Positions 8,572 through 18,304 of a stretch of 64,000 nt of DNA are shown here, one piece after another. Source of the stretch: Hydrogenophaga sp. IBVHS1 (GTDB lineage: Bacteria; Pseudomonadota; Gammaproteobacteria; Burkholderiales; Burkholderiaceae_C). The notes beneath the pieces were generated by a model. The model was not told where the DNA came from and searched no databases. It saw nothing but the letters and a program-made list of their open reading frames with translations. Made by a program: the position numbers and the translations under genes. Location: contig NZ_NFUU01000001.1 of the NCBI RefSeq assembly GCF_002127265.1, positions 2,178,040-2,242,039 on the forward strand. The letters are read 5' to 3'. The first letter of the stretch is position 1. Each line of letters starts with the position of its first letter.

Positions 8572-9479
8572 CAGCGCGGCAGCACTTCCAGCGTGAGGCT
8601 GTAGCCGGAGCGGCGCACCGGCTCGGCCAGCGTGCCGGCCGGGCCCGTGGGCGCAGGGCGCGGTGCATCGGCCGCGGGCGCAGCGGCGGCGCCAGGGCCA
8701 CCCGCTCCCGGGCCGCCCATGCCGGGTGCACGGGGCGGCGCGATGTTGACCCAGTACATGCCGGCAGCGGGCCACTTGACCTTGAGCTCGCCCTTGTCGT
8801 CGGTGGTGCTGCGAATCTCGCCCAGCTCGCTGCGGTAGCGCAGGCCGGCCAGAATCACCGTGGCCGCATAGCCAGCGGCGGGCTTGCCGTTGTCGAGGAA
8901 ACGGAACGTGGCCGTGTCACCTTCCACGAGGTCGTTCGGGTGCGTCACCGGCACCAGCTCGATGCCACGACCCGTGGGTTTGAGGGCGTCGATGGTGGGC
9001 TTGCCCGAGGTCACGAAAGTTTCCACGCGGCCTTGCGACTGGCTCACGCGCAGGTCTTCCGCATTGGCCGGGATGTCCCTGGCCAGCGACTCGGCTGTGC
9101 CGCGCAGGCGCTTGGTCTCGGTGCCCACCTTGAAGCTGGCGGTCATGCCCTCGTTCACCAGCGCAATGCGGTAGGTGCCCGGCTTCTCAAGCTTCACGTC
9201 GAACACGCTGCGGTAGCGGCCCTTGGCCTGGTTCTCGGCCTGCACCGGCTGGCCGTCGGGGCCGATCACCACCAGGTTGTCCAGGCCGGCGGCGTTGTGC
9301 TCGTAATAGAAGATGTCGTTGGACACCGCCGCGTCCACCGACACCCAGGGCAGCTGACCCGAATAGATGGTGCCCGAGGGCAGCAGCCAGGAGCGGTGTG
9401 CATGCACGGCGCCAGGCAGGGCCAGCACGGCCGCAGCGGCCAGGGTGAGTACGCGTGCGCGAACGGAAGTGGTGTTCAT
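8571..9479 (-). CDS. DUF4198-family periplasmic protein
   Basis: A 302-residue secreted protein with a clear signal peptide (to GAVHA-HRSW, about residue 27). The mature N-terminus HRSWLLPSGT and the two beta-rich repeats (GLDNLVVIGPDGQPVQ, LEKPGTYRIALVNEG, AGYAATVILAG) are typical of DUF4198 proteins found in metal and redox operons. A Gly/Pro/Ala-rich linker (PGMGGPGAGG and onward) precedes the last strand. Its biochemical activity is unknown. It lies between the DUF2271 and apbE genes. A periplasmic redox or metal-handling partner role is inferred from the operon only. Confidence 0.85.
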   Translation of the reverse strand: MNTTSVRARVLTLAAAAVLALPGAVHAHRSWLLPSGTIYSGQLPWVSVDAAVSNDIFYYEHNAAGLDNLVVIGPDGQPVQAENQAKGRYRSVFDVKLEKPGTYRIALVNEGMTASFKVGTETKRLRGTAESLARDIPANAEDLRVSQSQGRVETFVTSGKPTIDALKPTGRGIELVPVTHPNDLVEGDTATFRFLDNGKPAAGYAATVILAGLRYRSELGEIRSTTDDKGELKVKWPAAGMYWVNIAPPRAPGMGGPGAGGPGAAAAPAADAPRPAPTGPAGTLAEPVRRSGYSLTLEVLPR

Positions 9480-9497
9480 GAAGGTCTCCAGTCGGGT

Positions 9498-10010
9498 TCA
9501 GGGTTTGACGGTGACGCTGATCGCGCCGAGCTCGTGTTCGCCACGGGCTTGTATGGTGGTGGCGGCCTTGGGTGGCCACACGAAGGGCACCTTCACCACC
9601 TCGCGGCCGCCCACCTCTCGCGCCGCTTCGAGCACGACGTTGTATTCACCCGGCGCCAGCTTGCCCAGCGCGGTCGTGTCTGCAAATTGCACGGCCTGCT
9701 CACCCGGCGCGCGGGTGGCACCGCTGATGCCGTCGACCGGCATCGCCAGCTCGCGACCGGTCTTGCGCCACCAGGCGCGCATGTCCTTGAGCCACTTCGT
9801 GCCCTCGTTGTTGCGCATCTTGATGTCGTACCAGACCGCGAGGTTGCCGGCGAAGCTCTGGTCGGCTTTCTCGATCCAGATCGCCACGTAGGGGCGGTGG
9901 TACTCCGCCACGGTCAGGCGCGGAATCTCGACTTTGAGCGCCATGTCGGCGGCCAGGGCTGGGAATGCAAACCCAGCCGCAGAAATGGCGGTGGCGTATC
10001 GGATCAACAT
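9498..10010 (-). CDS. DUF2271-family periplasmic protein with flavinylation motif
   Basis: A 170-residue exported protein with a signal peptide of about 21 residues (GFAFPALAADM). DUF2271 proteins are beta-sandwich proteins often encoded with ApbE. Residues 93-99 read DGISGAT, an exact fit to the ApbE acceptor pattern D-x-x-S/T-G-A-T, so Thr99 is the predicted FMN attachment site. It sits in a PepSY-DUF2271-DUF4198-ApbE-reductase operon. The predicted role is a periplasmic covalent-FMN electron carrier. The motif is seen directly; the function is inferred from operon and family. Confidence 0.88.
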   Translation of the reverse strand: MLIRYATAISAAGFAFPALAADMALKVEIPRLTVAEYHRPYVAIWIEKADQSFAGNLAVWYDIKMRNNEGTKWLKDMRAWWRKTGRELAMPVDGISGATRAPGEQAVQFADTTALGKLAPGEYNVVLEAAREVGGREVVKVPFVWPPKAATTIQARGEHELGAISVTVKP

Positions 10011-10032
10011 GGGAACGCGGCTCCTTCAACGG

Positions 10033-10671
10033 TCAATGGATGAACAGGATCACGAGCAACAAGGGCGCCACCAGACCCATGCCCACCATGGGCCAGGTCG
10101 AAGGGCGGTTTGCCGCGTGGAACTTGAGGATGAACAGGCCAGTGATGCAGAACACCAGGCAGGCCACCGAAAAGATGTCGAGAAACCACTTCCAGGCCAG
10201 TCCGGTGTGGCGGCCTTTGTGCAGGTCGTTCAGGTAAGAAACCCAGCCCCGGTCGGTGCGCTCGTATTCCACGCTGCCCGATTCGCGCTCGATGCGCAGC
10301 CAGGCATCGCCGCCCGGCCGGGGCAGCGAGAGGTAAATTTCTTCAGGCGACCACTCGGCAGATGCGTCCGGCAACACCACGCCGAGCGCGGTGGCAAGCC
10401 ACTGGTGAACTTCTGGCGGCAGCGCTGCGTTGTCGGGCTCGTCGTCCTTTGGCGCCAGCGCGCTCTGCAGTTCGGCCGGCAAGTGCACGACCTTCTGCTG
10501 CACCTGCGGCTCGGCACCAATGTCCGCCGCGTGGTTGAGCGTGATGCCCGTGAAGGCGAACAACAGCATGCCGATCAGACACAGGGCCGAACTGATCCAA
10601 TGCCATTGGTGCAGGGTCTTGAGCCAGTAGGCGCGGTTGGACGCCGCTTGAGCGGCCGGAGGGTTCGTCAC
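10033..10671 (-). CDS. PepSY-associated membrane protein
   Basis: A 212-residue inner-membrane protein. The first membrane helix (about 25-46) is preceded by the typical LKTLHQWHWISSALC and followed by GITLNHA. A periplasmic PepSY-like domain of about 110 residues contains a second LHKGRHTG box. Two C-terminal helices follow (about 165-185 and 193-211). PepSY-TM proteins with histidines at the helix ends are thought to bind haem or move electrons across the membrane. It is the first gene of the five-gene operon, just below a strong Fur-like box. Its position suggests it carries electrons from the cytoplasmic reductase to the periplasmic flavoprotein. Confidence 0.87.
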   Translation of the reverse strand: MTNPPAAQAASNRAYWLKTLHQWHWISSALCLIGMLLFAFTGITLNHAADIGAEPQVQQKVVHLPAELQSALAPKDDEPDNAALPPEVHQWLATALGVVLPDASAEWSPEEIYLSLPRPGGDAWLRIERESGSVEYERTDRGWVSYLNDLHKGRHTGLAWKWFLDIFSVACLVFCITGLFILKFHAANRPSTWPMVGMGLVAPLLLVILFIH

Positions 10672-10760
10672 AGAAGTTGGGCAGGAGCGAAAACGGTTCG
10701 GAACTCAACAGACAAGGAGATCACCGACAGGGTGAGAAACGCCAGTGGTCATCAGTCTGC

Positions 10761-10784
10761 GAATTATAACGATTCTCATTTAGA
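10761..10784 (-). promoter_or_regulatory. Fur box upstream of the PepSY/ApbE operon
   Basis: Read on the minus strand the segment is AAATGAGAATCGTTATAATT, a good match to the Fur consensus (AATGAGAAT with an inverted TTAT partner). It lies about 90 nt upstream of the PepSY start. It supports iron repression of the operon. Confidence 0.65.
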
Positions 10785-10826
10785 GAAATCGCGAAACCCT
10801 CGCGAAATTTGCAGTTCCGAGGGGAT

Positions 10827-12245
10827 TCAGGACAACGGAGGGGGTGGGCCGGACCAGTCGCCGCCCAGCGCCTTGTACAGATCGAGCGCAGCACTCAACC
10901 GAGCCAGATTCTGTGTGGCCAGCGCATCGAGCGCGGAAAAAAGCGTGCGCTGCGCGTCGAGCACCGAGAGCAGATCACCACTGCCCTCCCGGTACCGCAA
11001 TTCGGCCAGTTGCAGCGAGCGGCGGGCCTGCGCCACCACCTCGCGTTGCAAAGCCTCCTGGCGCTCGCTGCGCTGAACGTTGTCCAGGCCGTCGTCGACT
11101 TCCTTCAGGGCGCTGCGGATGGCGTTGCCGTAGTTCTCGATCAGCACCACGCGCTGGGATTCCGTGGTGCTGATCGCCAGCCGCCGGCGCCCGCCGTCGA
11201 AGATCGCCTGCGCAAGCGACAGGCCGAGCGACACGCTGCGTGTGGGATCGGCCAGGCTCAACAGGGCTGAGGTGCCCAGACTGCCCGACGCGGACAGCGA
11301 CACGCTGGGCAGCAAGGCGGCGCGGGCAGCCTCCACATTGGCATCGGCGGCGGCCAGCTGAGCTTCTGCGGCCGACAGGTCGGGCCTGCGCGTGAGCAGG
11401 GAAGACGGCAGGCCCGGCGCCACAGCGGGTACGCGCAAGGCACTGAATTCGCCAGCGGCGGGCGCATATCCCTGCGGCACGCGCCCCAGCAGCAAGGCCA
11501 GCGCCGATGCTGTCTGCCGCTGCTGCAACTCCAGCGGGATCAGCGCCGTGCGCTGGGACAGCACCGCCGTGCGCTGCTGCGAAACCTCCAGCGCCGTGGC
11601 CACGCCGTTGCGCTGGCGCGCCTCCACGATGCGGAGCACGCGCTCGGCGATGGCAAGGTTCTCCCGCGCAATGCGCAGGCGCTCGGCGGTGTTGAGCCAC
11701 AGGAAGTAGTTGTTGGCCACGGCGGTGAGCAAGGTCAGGCGCGCCGTTTTCCAGTCTTCCTGGGTGGCGAGGAAGCTGGCTTCACCGGCGCGCACGCCGG
11801 CGGCAATGCGGCCCCACAGATCGACCTCGTAGCTGATGGACAAACCTGCGCTGGTGGATTCACGCGAGGTACCGGCCACCACAGGGCCTTCGCTGCGCCC
11901 CACGGAAGCGCCCAGGCTGCCGTTGACCGTGGGCAGGCGCGAAATGCCCGCCTGCTGCAGCGCGATGTCGGCCTGCCGCATGCGCTCGACCGCAATGCGC
12001 AGATCGGCACTGCCCGCCAGCGCTTCATCGAGCAGCCCTTCGAGCGAAGGTGAGCCGAAACCCTTCCACCACGCCGAGGTGATCTGCGGCGCGTCGGCCG
12101 GGGGCGCAGAATCAAAGGCCGCCGGCAGGTCGACCACGGGTGCACGGGCGGGCTCGGTGGTGGCACAGGCCTGCAAGGCCAGTGCAATGGCGAGCACCAG
12201 GGGTCGGGTCAATGGATACGAAAGTGGTTTCATCACAGTGCTCAT
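10827..12245 (-). CDS. Outer-membrane efflux lipoprotein, NodT/OprM family (TolC-like channel)
   Basis: This is the outer-membrane exit duct of a tripartite efflux pump. The 472-residue protein has a lipoprotein signal with the lipobox LQAC (Cys27) and two tandem OEP repeats. Each repeat is rich in long coiled-coil helices (for example [24 protein letters not shown]). It is the third gene of the macA-macB-nodT operon and overlaps macB by 4 nt (ATGA), which fixes the start at MSTVMK. Its operon position suggests it serves the MacAB-like pump. The substrate is unknown. Confidence 0.93.
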   Translation of the reverse strand: MSTVMKPLSYPLTRPLVLAIALALQACATTEPARAPVVDLPAAFDSAPPADAPQITSAWWKGFGSPSLEGLLDEALAGSADLRIAVERMRQADIALQQAGISRLPTVNGSLGASVGRSEGPVVAGTSRESTSAGLSISYEVDLWGRIAAGVRAGEASFLATQEDWKTARLTLLTAVANNYFLWLNTAERLRIARENLAIAERVLRIVEARQRNGVATALEVSQQRTAVLSQRTALIPLELQQRQTASALALLLGRVPQGYAPAAGEFSALRVPAVAPGLPSSLLTRRPDLSAAEAQLAAADANVEAARAALLPSVSLSASGSLGTSALLSLADPTRSVSLGLSLAQAIFDGGRRRLAISTTESQRVVLIENYGNAIRSALKEVDDGLDNVQRSERQEALQREVVAQARRSLQLAELRYREGSGDLLSVLDAQRTLFSALDALATQNLARLSAALDLYKALGGDWSGPPPPLS

Positions 12246-14245
12246 TCCGAAGACAGGGCCACGACAGGGTCGAGCCTTGCGGCCTTGCGCGCCGGCAGAT
12301 AGCCAAAGATCAGGCCGGTGGCAAACGCGCAGCCAAACGCCAGCACCACCGGGGTCACGGAGTACTGCACCGCGGTGCCGGTGGCGCCGATCACGAAGGC
12401 CACACCCAGGCCGATGACGACACCGATCAACCCGCCCAGTGCGGACACCACCAGCGCCTCGATCAAGAACTGCTGCAGGATGTTGCGCATCCGCGCGCCA
12501 GTGGCCATGCGGATACCGATTTCGCGGGTGCGTTCGGTCACGCTCACCAGCATGATGTTCATCACCCCGATGCCGCCCACCAGCAGCGAGATCGCGGCGA
12601 TGGAGCCGAGCAGGATCGTCATGGTGTTCTGGGTCTCGGTCGCCGTGTCGATGATCGAGGCCATGTTGCGAATCTGGAAATCGATCACGCCGTGTCGCTC
12701 GGCCAGCAGCGATTCCACGGCCGACTGCGTCTCGTCAATGCGGGCCACGTCGGCGACCGCCACCGTCACGTTGCGCAGAAAACGCTGGCCCGACAACCGC
12801 AACTGACTTGTCGCGTAGGGCACCAGCACCACGTCGTCCTGGTCCTGGCCGTTGGGCGATGCACCGCGCGCGCTCATCACGCCGACCACCTGGAAGATCA
12901 GGTTGTTGACCAGCACGAACTTGCCCAGCGGCTCCTCGCCGCCAGGAAACAGCGCCCTGGCCACGGTCTGCCCGAGCACCGCCACGGTGGCGTACTCCTG
13001 CTCGTCTTCATCGGTGAAGAAGGTGCCGCGAGCCACCTTCCACTGGCGCGCCAGCGGAAACTTTGACGACGTGCCGAGGATGCTGCTCGAATAGTCGGCT
13101 TCGCCATACCGCAGCGTGGCGGTGCTGCTCTGCTCGGGCACGGCGGCCAGCACATTGGGCACTTCCTTGTCGATCGCATTCACGTCGGCCAGCACCAGCG
13201 TGGCGATGTTCTGAAAACCCCGCTGGTTCGGCGCACCCGGACGCACCAGCAACAGGTTGGATCCCATCGCGCTGATGCGATCGATCACCACTTGCTTGGC
13301 GCCATCGCCAATGGCCAGCATCGCAATCACCGAGGCCACGCCGATCACGATGCCCAGCAAGGTGAGGATGGCGCGGAACACGTTGGCGCGCAGCGCACGC
13401 AGGGCGGTCTTGGCCGCTTCCACCACATCGCTCAGGTGCGAGATGCGGCCGGCACGCGCGGTCCAGTTCTTCGCCGCCAGCGAGGCCTGGCCTTCGGGAG
13501 GCCGTGGGCCCGGGTCGGCGACGATGTTTCCGTCCTTGATTTCAATGACACGCTGGGCATTCTGGGCCACTTCAGCCGCGTGGGTGATGAGGATCACCGT
13601 GTGGCCCTGTGCCGCCAGGTCCTTGAGCAACACCATCACGTCGGCGCCGCTCTTGCTGTCGAGCGCACCGGTGGGTTCGTCGGCCAGGATCACCCTGCCT
13701 CCATTCATCAGGGCCCGTGCGATCGACACGCGCTGCTGCTGGCCACCCGACAGCTGGTTCGGCCGGTGGTGCATGCGGTCGCCCAGCCCCAGTGAAGCCA
13801 GCAACTCGGACGCACGCGCGTGACGCTCGGTCGGCGGGATGCCGGCGTAGACGGCAGGCACCTCCACGTTGTCGGCTGCCGTGCCGGTGGCGATCAGGTT
13901 GTAGCTCTGGAAAACGAAGCCGAAAGCATCGCGACGCAGCTCGGCGAGTTCATCGCGTTCGAGCTCCGAGACATCGCGCCCCATGAACAGATAGCGGCCG
14001 GTGGTAGGCTTGTCCAGACAGCCCAGGATGTTCATCAGCGTGGATTTCCCCGAACCCGATGCGCCCATGATGGCGACCAGCTCACCCGGGTAGATCTTCA
14101 GATCGATGCCGTGCAGAACCTCGACGGCCAGATCGCCGTTGCGGTAGGTCTTGGTGATCCCGCTCAGGTCGATCAGCGGCACGCCAGCGCCCTGCGGCGC
14201 GGTGCGCAGCGCCTCGGCCTCGTGCGGCTGCGGCAACTGGCTCAT
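12242..14245 (-). CDS. macB: MacB-type ABC transporter (ATPase fused to permease)
   Basis: MacB-type mechanotransmission transporters drive export of macrolides, peptides or siderophores from the periplasm through a TolC-like duct. The 667 residues comprise an N-terminal ATPase with Walker [10 protein letters not shown] (61-69), Q-loop FQSYNL, signature LSGGQQQR (165-172), Walker B/DEPTGALD (189-196) and H-loop ITHAA. A first membrane helix near 285 is followed by a large periplasmic domain and three C-terminal helices with the conserved [20 protein letters not shown] segment. It overlaps macA and the nodT gene by 4 nt each. Siderophore, antibiotic or peptide export are all possible. Confidence 0.95.
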   Translation of the reverse strand: MSQLPQPHEAEALRTAPQGAGVPLIDLSGITKTYRNGDLAVEVLHGIDLKIYPGELVAIMGASGSGKSTLMNILGCLDKPTTGRYLFMGRDVSELERDELAELRRDAFGFVFQSYNLIATGTAADNVEVPAVYAGIPPTERHARASELLASLGLGDRMHHRPNQLSGGQQQRVSIARALMNGGRVILADEPTGALDSKSGADVMVLLKDLAAQGHTVILITHAAEVAQNAQRVIEIKDGNIVADPGPRPPEGQASLAAKNWTARAGRISHLSDVVEAAKTALRALRANVFRAILTLLGIVIGVASVIAMLAIGDGAKQVVIDRISAMGSNLLLVRPGAPNQRGFQNIATLVLADVNAIDKEVPNVLAAVPEQSSTATLRYGEADYSSSILGTSSKFPLARQWKVARGTFFTDEDEQEYATVAVLGQTVARALFPGGEEPLGKFVLVNNLIFQVVGVMSARGASPNGQDQDDVVLVPYATSQLRLSGQRFLRNVTVAVADVARIDETQSAVESLLAERHGVIDFQIRNMASIIDTATETQNTMTILLGSIAAISLLVGGIGVMNIMLVSVTERTREIGIRMATGARMRNILQQFLIEALVVSALGGLIGVVIGLGVAFVIGATGTAVQYSVTPVVLAFGCAFATGLIFGYLPARKAARLDPVVALSSE

Positions 14246-15978
14246 CGACGAGCTCCGCCCGGGGCGCCACCCGGCATGCCGCCAGGGCCCTGCTGGCCCA
14301 CGCCCGCGCCCTGCTGCGGCGTCGTGGTGCGGCGTTCGGGTTCGCGAACACCCGCAATGACGCGGTCGCCTTCCTTCAGCCCCGACAGCACTTCGGCGTG
14401 CACGCGGTTGCTGATGCCGATGGTGATGTCGCGATCTTCGATGCTGCCGTCCGCCGCCATGACCTTGACCTTGGCCTGACGCGGACCGCGTGAAGGGCGT
14501 GTGGGGGCATCGTTGCGCGGGATGCCACTGACATTGGGAGCGACCGATCGCGTAGCGCCCTTGCGGGCTGCTGGCACGGTGGGCGCTGATCGCACTGCGG
14601 GCGCTGCGGGCGCAGTTGGCACTGAGGACGCGGAGGGCGTTGAGGGTGCTGCGCCAGCGCTGCCACCAGCGGCCTGCGCCTGCTCGCGCTCCTTGCGGCG
14701 CTGCTCGCGGAAACGGGCACGTTCTTCTTCCGTCATGTTCTGGAACGCCTCGCGGCTCATGCGCGGGCGTTCACCGGTGGCGCCGCTGGCCTGCGCAACC
14801 ACCGTGTCGGCCACGGTCTTGAACGCAGCATCGGGAATGAGGGACGACGTGCTGGTACTCCGTGGCGCTGCTGGTGCGCTGGCTGGTGGCGCGGGTGCCG
14901 GCATGGTGCCGGGCGTGCTGGCACCGGGGCCACTCTGCTGCGCACCCCGACTACCCTGCGCACCGCGCTGGATCGTCAGTGCAGACATCGGCACCACCAG
15001 CACATCCTTGGCCTCGGCGACCACGAAGAACACCTGCGCGGTCATGCTCGTCATGAGGCTGCGGTTGTTGTTCGGCACTTCAAACAGCGCGTTGTAGAGC
15101 ACCACGTTGTTGGTCACCGTGGGCGTGGGCTCAATCTTCTTGAGCTCCCCATACCAGCGGCGACCCTGGCCACCCAGCGTGGTGAAGTACACCGGCATGC
15201 CGCCGCGCAGCTTGCTCACGTCGGCTTCAGACACCTGCGTCTGAACCGTCATGACCGACAGGTCAGCGATGCGCAGAATCGTAGGAGCCGACTGGTTGGT
15301 GTTCAGCGTCTGGCCTTGCCGCGCGGTGATGCTCACCACGGTGCCGGCCATGGGCGCATAGATCTTCGTGAACTTGAGGTTGGCCTCTTCCACCCGCATG
15401 CTGGCCTGCAGTTGTTCCATCGAAGCCTTGAGCGACTGGATCTGCACGCGCGCGGTCTTCACGGCCGTGTCGGCGTTCTGCAGCGTCTCGGCGGTGGTGG
15501 CCTCTTCGGCCATCAGGTTTTTCTGGCGCTGCAGATCGCGCTCGGCCTTGACCAGCGTGAGTTCACGCTCGGCCATCTGCGCCTGCTGGGAACGCAGTTG
15601 GGCCCGGCTGGCGTCCACCCGGGCTTGCGAAGTTTCAGCATCGATCTCGGCAAGCAGGTCGCCCTCCTTCACTTCGCTGCCCACTTCCACGTGAATCTTG
15701 CGCAACTGGCCAGACACCTGGGCACCCACGTCCACGTAGTCGCGCGGCTGCAGGGAGCCCGTGGCGCTGACCTGGTCTTCGATGTCGCCGCGCTGGACGG
15801 TGGCGGTGATATAGGCGCTCTCGGTCTTGGCACCGGGCCCCCAGCGGTACCAGCCATACCCGCCGGCACCCAGCACGGCCAGGCCCACCAGCGCGACGAG
15901 GGCCAGCCGCCAAGGGCGGCGGCGGCGAACAACAGGGGCATTGACTTCGTTCATATCGTTGGAGTTCGTGATGGCCAT
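14242..15978 (-). CDS. macA: MacA-type periplasmic adaptor (membrane fusion protein)
   Basis: This adaptor links MacB to the outer-membrane channel. It has an N-terminal membrane anchor ([27 protein letters not shown]), a lipoyl/biotinyl half ([33 protein letters not shown]), and a long alpha-hairpin (about [23 protein letters not shown]). The barrel domain contains the [19 protein letters not shown] signature. Unusually, the C-terminal part carries an Ala/Pro/Ser-rich insert of about 170 residues with an [16 protein letters not shown] charged helix before the last domain, making it much longer than the family norm of about 370-400. The start is uncertain: MAITNSND (15978) is used, and MNEVNAP (15954) is an alternative. 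No good ribosome site is visible for either. Confidence 0.9.
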   Translation of the reverse strand: MAITNSNDMNEVNAPVVRRRRPWRLALVALVGLAVLGAGGYGWYRWGPGAKTESAYITATVQRGDIEDQVSATGSLQPRDYVDVGAQVSGQLRKIHVEVGSEVKEGDLLAEIDAETSQARVDASRAQLRSQQAQMAERELTLVKAERDLQRQKNLMAEEATTAETLQNADTAVKTARVQIQSLKASMEQLQASMRVEEANLKFTKIYAPMAGTVVSITARQGQTLNTNQSAPTILRIADLSVMTVQTQVSEADVSKLRGGMPVYFTTLGGQGRRWYGELKKIEPTPTVTNNVVLYNALFEVPNNNRSLMTSMTAQVFFVVAEAKDVLVVPMSALTIQRGAQGSRGAQQSGPGASTPGTMPAPAPPASAPAAPRSTSTSSLIPDAAFKTVADTVVAQASGATGERPRMSREAFQNMTEEERARFREQRRKEREQAQAAGGSAGAAPSTPSASSVPTAPAAPAVRSAPTVPAARKGATRSVAPNVSGIPRNDAPTRPSRGPRQAKVKVMAADGSIEDRDITIGISNRVHAEVLSGLKEGDRVIAGVREPERRTTTPQQGAGVGQQGPGGMPGGAPGGARR

Positions 15979-16088
15979 TTGCCGAAAATGAGTCTGCATC
16001 GTGCCCGAGAAATATGGAAAGAATGAGCAAACCGCATCGCCCGGTTTGCACAAAGTTTGAAAGATTTGGGTTTAGGCTTACGCTCTCC
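15979..16088. promoter_or_regulatory. Divergent intergenic region between macA and the sensor kinase
   Basis: About 110 bases separate the outward-facing macA operon and two-component genes. The stretch TTTGCACAAAGTTTGAAAGATTTGG (two pieces, 16045-16069) is AT-richer than its surroundings and probably holds both promoters. A site for the adjacent response regulator is plausible, but no clear repeat could be assigned. Confidence 0.35.
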
Positions 16089-17618
16089 ATGCCGAACGAC
16101 CACGCCACACCGATCACCCGCCCGCGTGCCTGGCTGGCTCGCTTCGACAGTTTGCGCGTCAAGCTGTTTCTGGCGATTGCGGGCGCCAACATCGTGCTGG
16201 TCATGGCGGCCTACCTCATTTACAGCTGGAGCTTTGACAAGGGACTGGTGGAATACCTGAACCAGGCCGACGAAGCGCGCCTGCAGCCCATGGTGGTGCG
16301 GCTGGCCGATGGTTACCGCCAGCAAGGCAACTGGGACTGGATCACCACCGATCGCCAGCGCTGGTACGACCTGTCTCGCGAAGTGCTGGGTGTGAGCCGC
16401 ATGCCCCGACGCACCGAGCCCGGCGCAGCTGGCGGCACACCGGCCGCCTCCGAGCCGCGCGCAGTCCCCGCGCCTTCGCCAGCGCCGGCAGCCAACCCCG
16501 CCACACCCGCCGTGCCGCCGCCCTTCACCATCGATCCCCGCCTCCTGCTGCTGGACTCCCAGCGCCAATTGCTGATCGGTCCCGAAGGCCGCATCCAGCA
16601 GGCGGTGCTCAAACCCATCGAGGTCAACAACCAGCTCGTGGGCTATCTGGCCTATGTGCCCAGGCTGCAGATGGTGGCCTCGCTCGAACGCGTTTTTCTC
16701 GCGCAGCAGACGCGTACCTTTGCCGCCATTGCACTCGGCATGCTGGCGGCCGTGTTGCTGAACGCCGCGCTGATTGCGCGCTGGCTCTCGCGGCGCCTGA
16801 ACGTGCTGGGCGAGGGCACGGCCGCCGTGGCGCAGGGCGACTACAGCGTGCGCTTGCCCGCGCGAGGTCACGACGAACTCGCCCAGCTCGCCGAGGCGTT
16901 CAACCACATGGCCACTTCGCTGCAGGCCGCGCAACAGGTTCGCCGGCAGTGGATCGCCGATATCGCGCACGAACTGCGCACGCCCCTGGCCACCCTGCGC
17001 GCCGAGATCGAAGCCCTGCAGGATGGCATTCGCCAGCCCAACCCGGCCAACCTGGACTCGCTGGCGCAGGAGGTGAGTCGCCTCACGCGTCTGGTGGAAG
17101 ATCTTCGGCTGCTGTCGCTGTCGGACCTTGGCGCGCTCGACTACCGCTTCGCACCGGTCGACCTCGGCAGGTTCGTCGGCCACCACCTGAGCGATGCCGC
17201 CGGTCTGCCGGGCAAGCCGCTGCAGGTGCGAAGCGAGCTCGATGCAGGCGTTCAGATCCGGGCCGATGGGGACCGGCTGGATCAGGTGCTGTCGAACCTG
17301 CTGCAGAACACGCAGCGCTACAGCGCCGATCCCGCCACGCTCAACGTGCAGGTGCGCGGCCACGAAACCGAGGCCCAGCTCACCTGGGAAGACACGGGAC
17401 CGGGCGTACCGCCCGAAGCCCTGCCCCGCCTGACCGAGCGGCTCTATCGGGTGGACGAGTCCCGTGCGAGCGCCAGTGGTGGATCGGGCCTGGGCCTGGC
17501 CATCGCTCGCGCCATTGTTGAAGGCCATGGGGGCCGCATGCAGGCTTCGGCCAGCGCGCTCGGTGGTCTGCGCTGGGACATCTGGCTGCCGCTGCACACG
17601 GAAACTGCAAATGGCTGA
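16089..17618 (+). CDS. Sensor histidine kinase, BaeS-like
   Basis: This membrane sensor phosphorylates the response regulator encoded immediately downstream. Counted from MPNDHATP (509 residues): helix 1 about 24-46, periplasmic domain about 47-208 with a Pro/Ala-rich stretch at 108-146, helix 2 about 211-231, then HAMP. The HisKA box IADIAHELRTPLATL has the phospho-acceptor His294. The ATPase domain has N-box SNLLQNTQRYS, G1 DTGPGVPPE and G2 SGGSGLGLAIAR. In-frame ATGs at 16014 and 16023 would add 22-25 residues without membrane or signal character. The stop overlaps the regulator start by 8 nt. The divergent position next to macAB-nodT suggests envelope-stress or antibiotic control of that pump. 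Confidence 0.92.
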   Translation: MPNDHATPITRPRAWLARFDSLRVKLFLAIAGANIVLVMAAYLIYSWSFDKGLVEYLNQADEARLQPMVVRLADGYRQQGNWDWITTDRQRWYDLSREVLGVSRMPRRTEPGAAGGTPAASEPRAVPAPSPAPAANPATPAVPPPFTIDPRLLLLDSQRQLLIGPEGRIQQAVLKPIEVNNQLVGYLAYVPRLQMVASLERVFLAQQTRTFAAIALGMLAAVLLNAALIARWLSRRLNVLGEGTAAVAQGDYSVRLPARGHDELAQLAEAFNHMATSLQAAQQVRRQWIADIAHELRTPLATLRAEIEALQDGIRQPNPANLDSLAQEVSRLTRLVEDLRLLSLSDLGALDYRFAPVDLGRFVGHHLSDAAGLPGKPLQVRSELDAGVQIRADGDRLDQVLSNLLQNTQRYSADPATLNVQVRGHETEAQLTWEDTGPGVPPEALPRLTERLYRVDESRASASGGSGLGLAIARAIVEGHGGRMQASASALGGLRWDIWLPLHTETANG

Positions 17619-18300
17619 ACGCATCCTGATCGTCGAGGACGAAAACAAGATCGCCAGCGTGCTGCTGGACTACCTGACGCAATCCGGCTTCGAGGTCCAC
17701 CATCTCATGCGCGGCGATGAGGTCGAGCCCTGGCTCGAGAGCCATCCCGTCGATCTCGTGCTGCTGGACCTGATGCTGCCGGGGAAAAGCGGGCTGGATA
17801 TCTGCAAGGCGCTGCGTGCCGGCAAGCCTGGGCAGCCAACGCCGGCCATCATCATGGTGACCGCACGCGTGGAAGAGATCGATCGCCTGCTCGGCCTCGA
17901 ACTCGGGGCCGACGACTACATTTGCAAACCCTTCAGCCCGCGAGAAGTGGTGGCGCGCGTGAAGGCGGTGCTGCGGCGCGGTGCGCATGCGGTTGCGCCT
18001 GCCGACGAACTGCCGAGCGGACTGAAACTGGAAGATGCCGACTGGCGGGCCAGCATCGCGGGACACGACCTGGGCCTGACCGCCGTGGAATACCAGCTGC
18101 TCAAGGTGCTGAGCGCGCGGCCAGGTCGCATCTTCTCGCGCGAACAGTTGATGGACCTGATGTACAAGGACGAGCGCATCGTCTCCGACCGCACGGTCGA
18201 CAGCCACATCAAGAAGCTGCGTCGCAAGATTGAAGACCGGCTGCCGGGGCAGGACCTGATCCACTCGGTCTACGGCCTCGGCTACAAGTACGAACCCTGA
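17611..18300 (+). CDS. OmpR/PhoB-family response regulator, BaeR-like
   Basis: A 229-residue transcription factor. The receiver domain has the acidic pocket E9/D10, phospho-acceptor Asp53 in VLLDLMLPG, and the switch Thr and Lys (MVTAR, CKPFSP). A C-terminal winged helix ends in DRTVDSHIKKLRRKI and SVYGLGYKYEP. The start MAERILIVEDEN gives a standard N-terminus and overlaps the kinase gene by 8 nt; the frame is open further upstream inside the kinase gene. It is the cognate partner of the upstream kinase and a likely regulator of the divergent macAB-nodT operon. Confidence 0.94.
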   Translation: MAERILIVEDENKIASVLLDYLTQSGFEVHHLMRGDEVEPWLESHPVDLVLLDLMLPGKSGLDICKALRAGKPGQPTPAIIMVTARVEEIDRLLGLELGADDYICKPFSPREVVARVKAVLRRGAHAVAPADELPSGLKLEDADWRASIAGHDLGLTAVEYQLLKVLSARPGRIFSREQLMDLMYKDERIVSDRTVDSHIKKLRRKIEDRLPGQDLIHSVYGLGYKYEP

Positions 18301-18304
18301 GCCA

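Noticed and set aside
15954-16053. Longer MacA start at 16053
   Set aside because: It would add a Cys/Phe-rich N-terminus with no signal character and run into the divergent promoter region.
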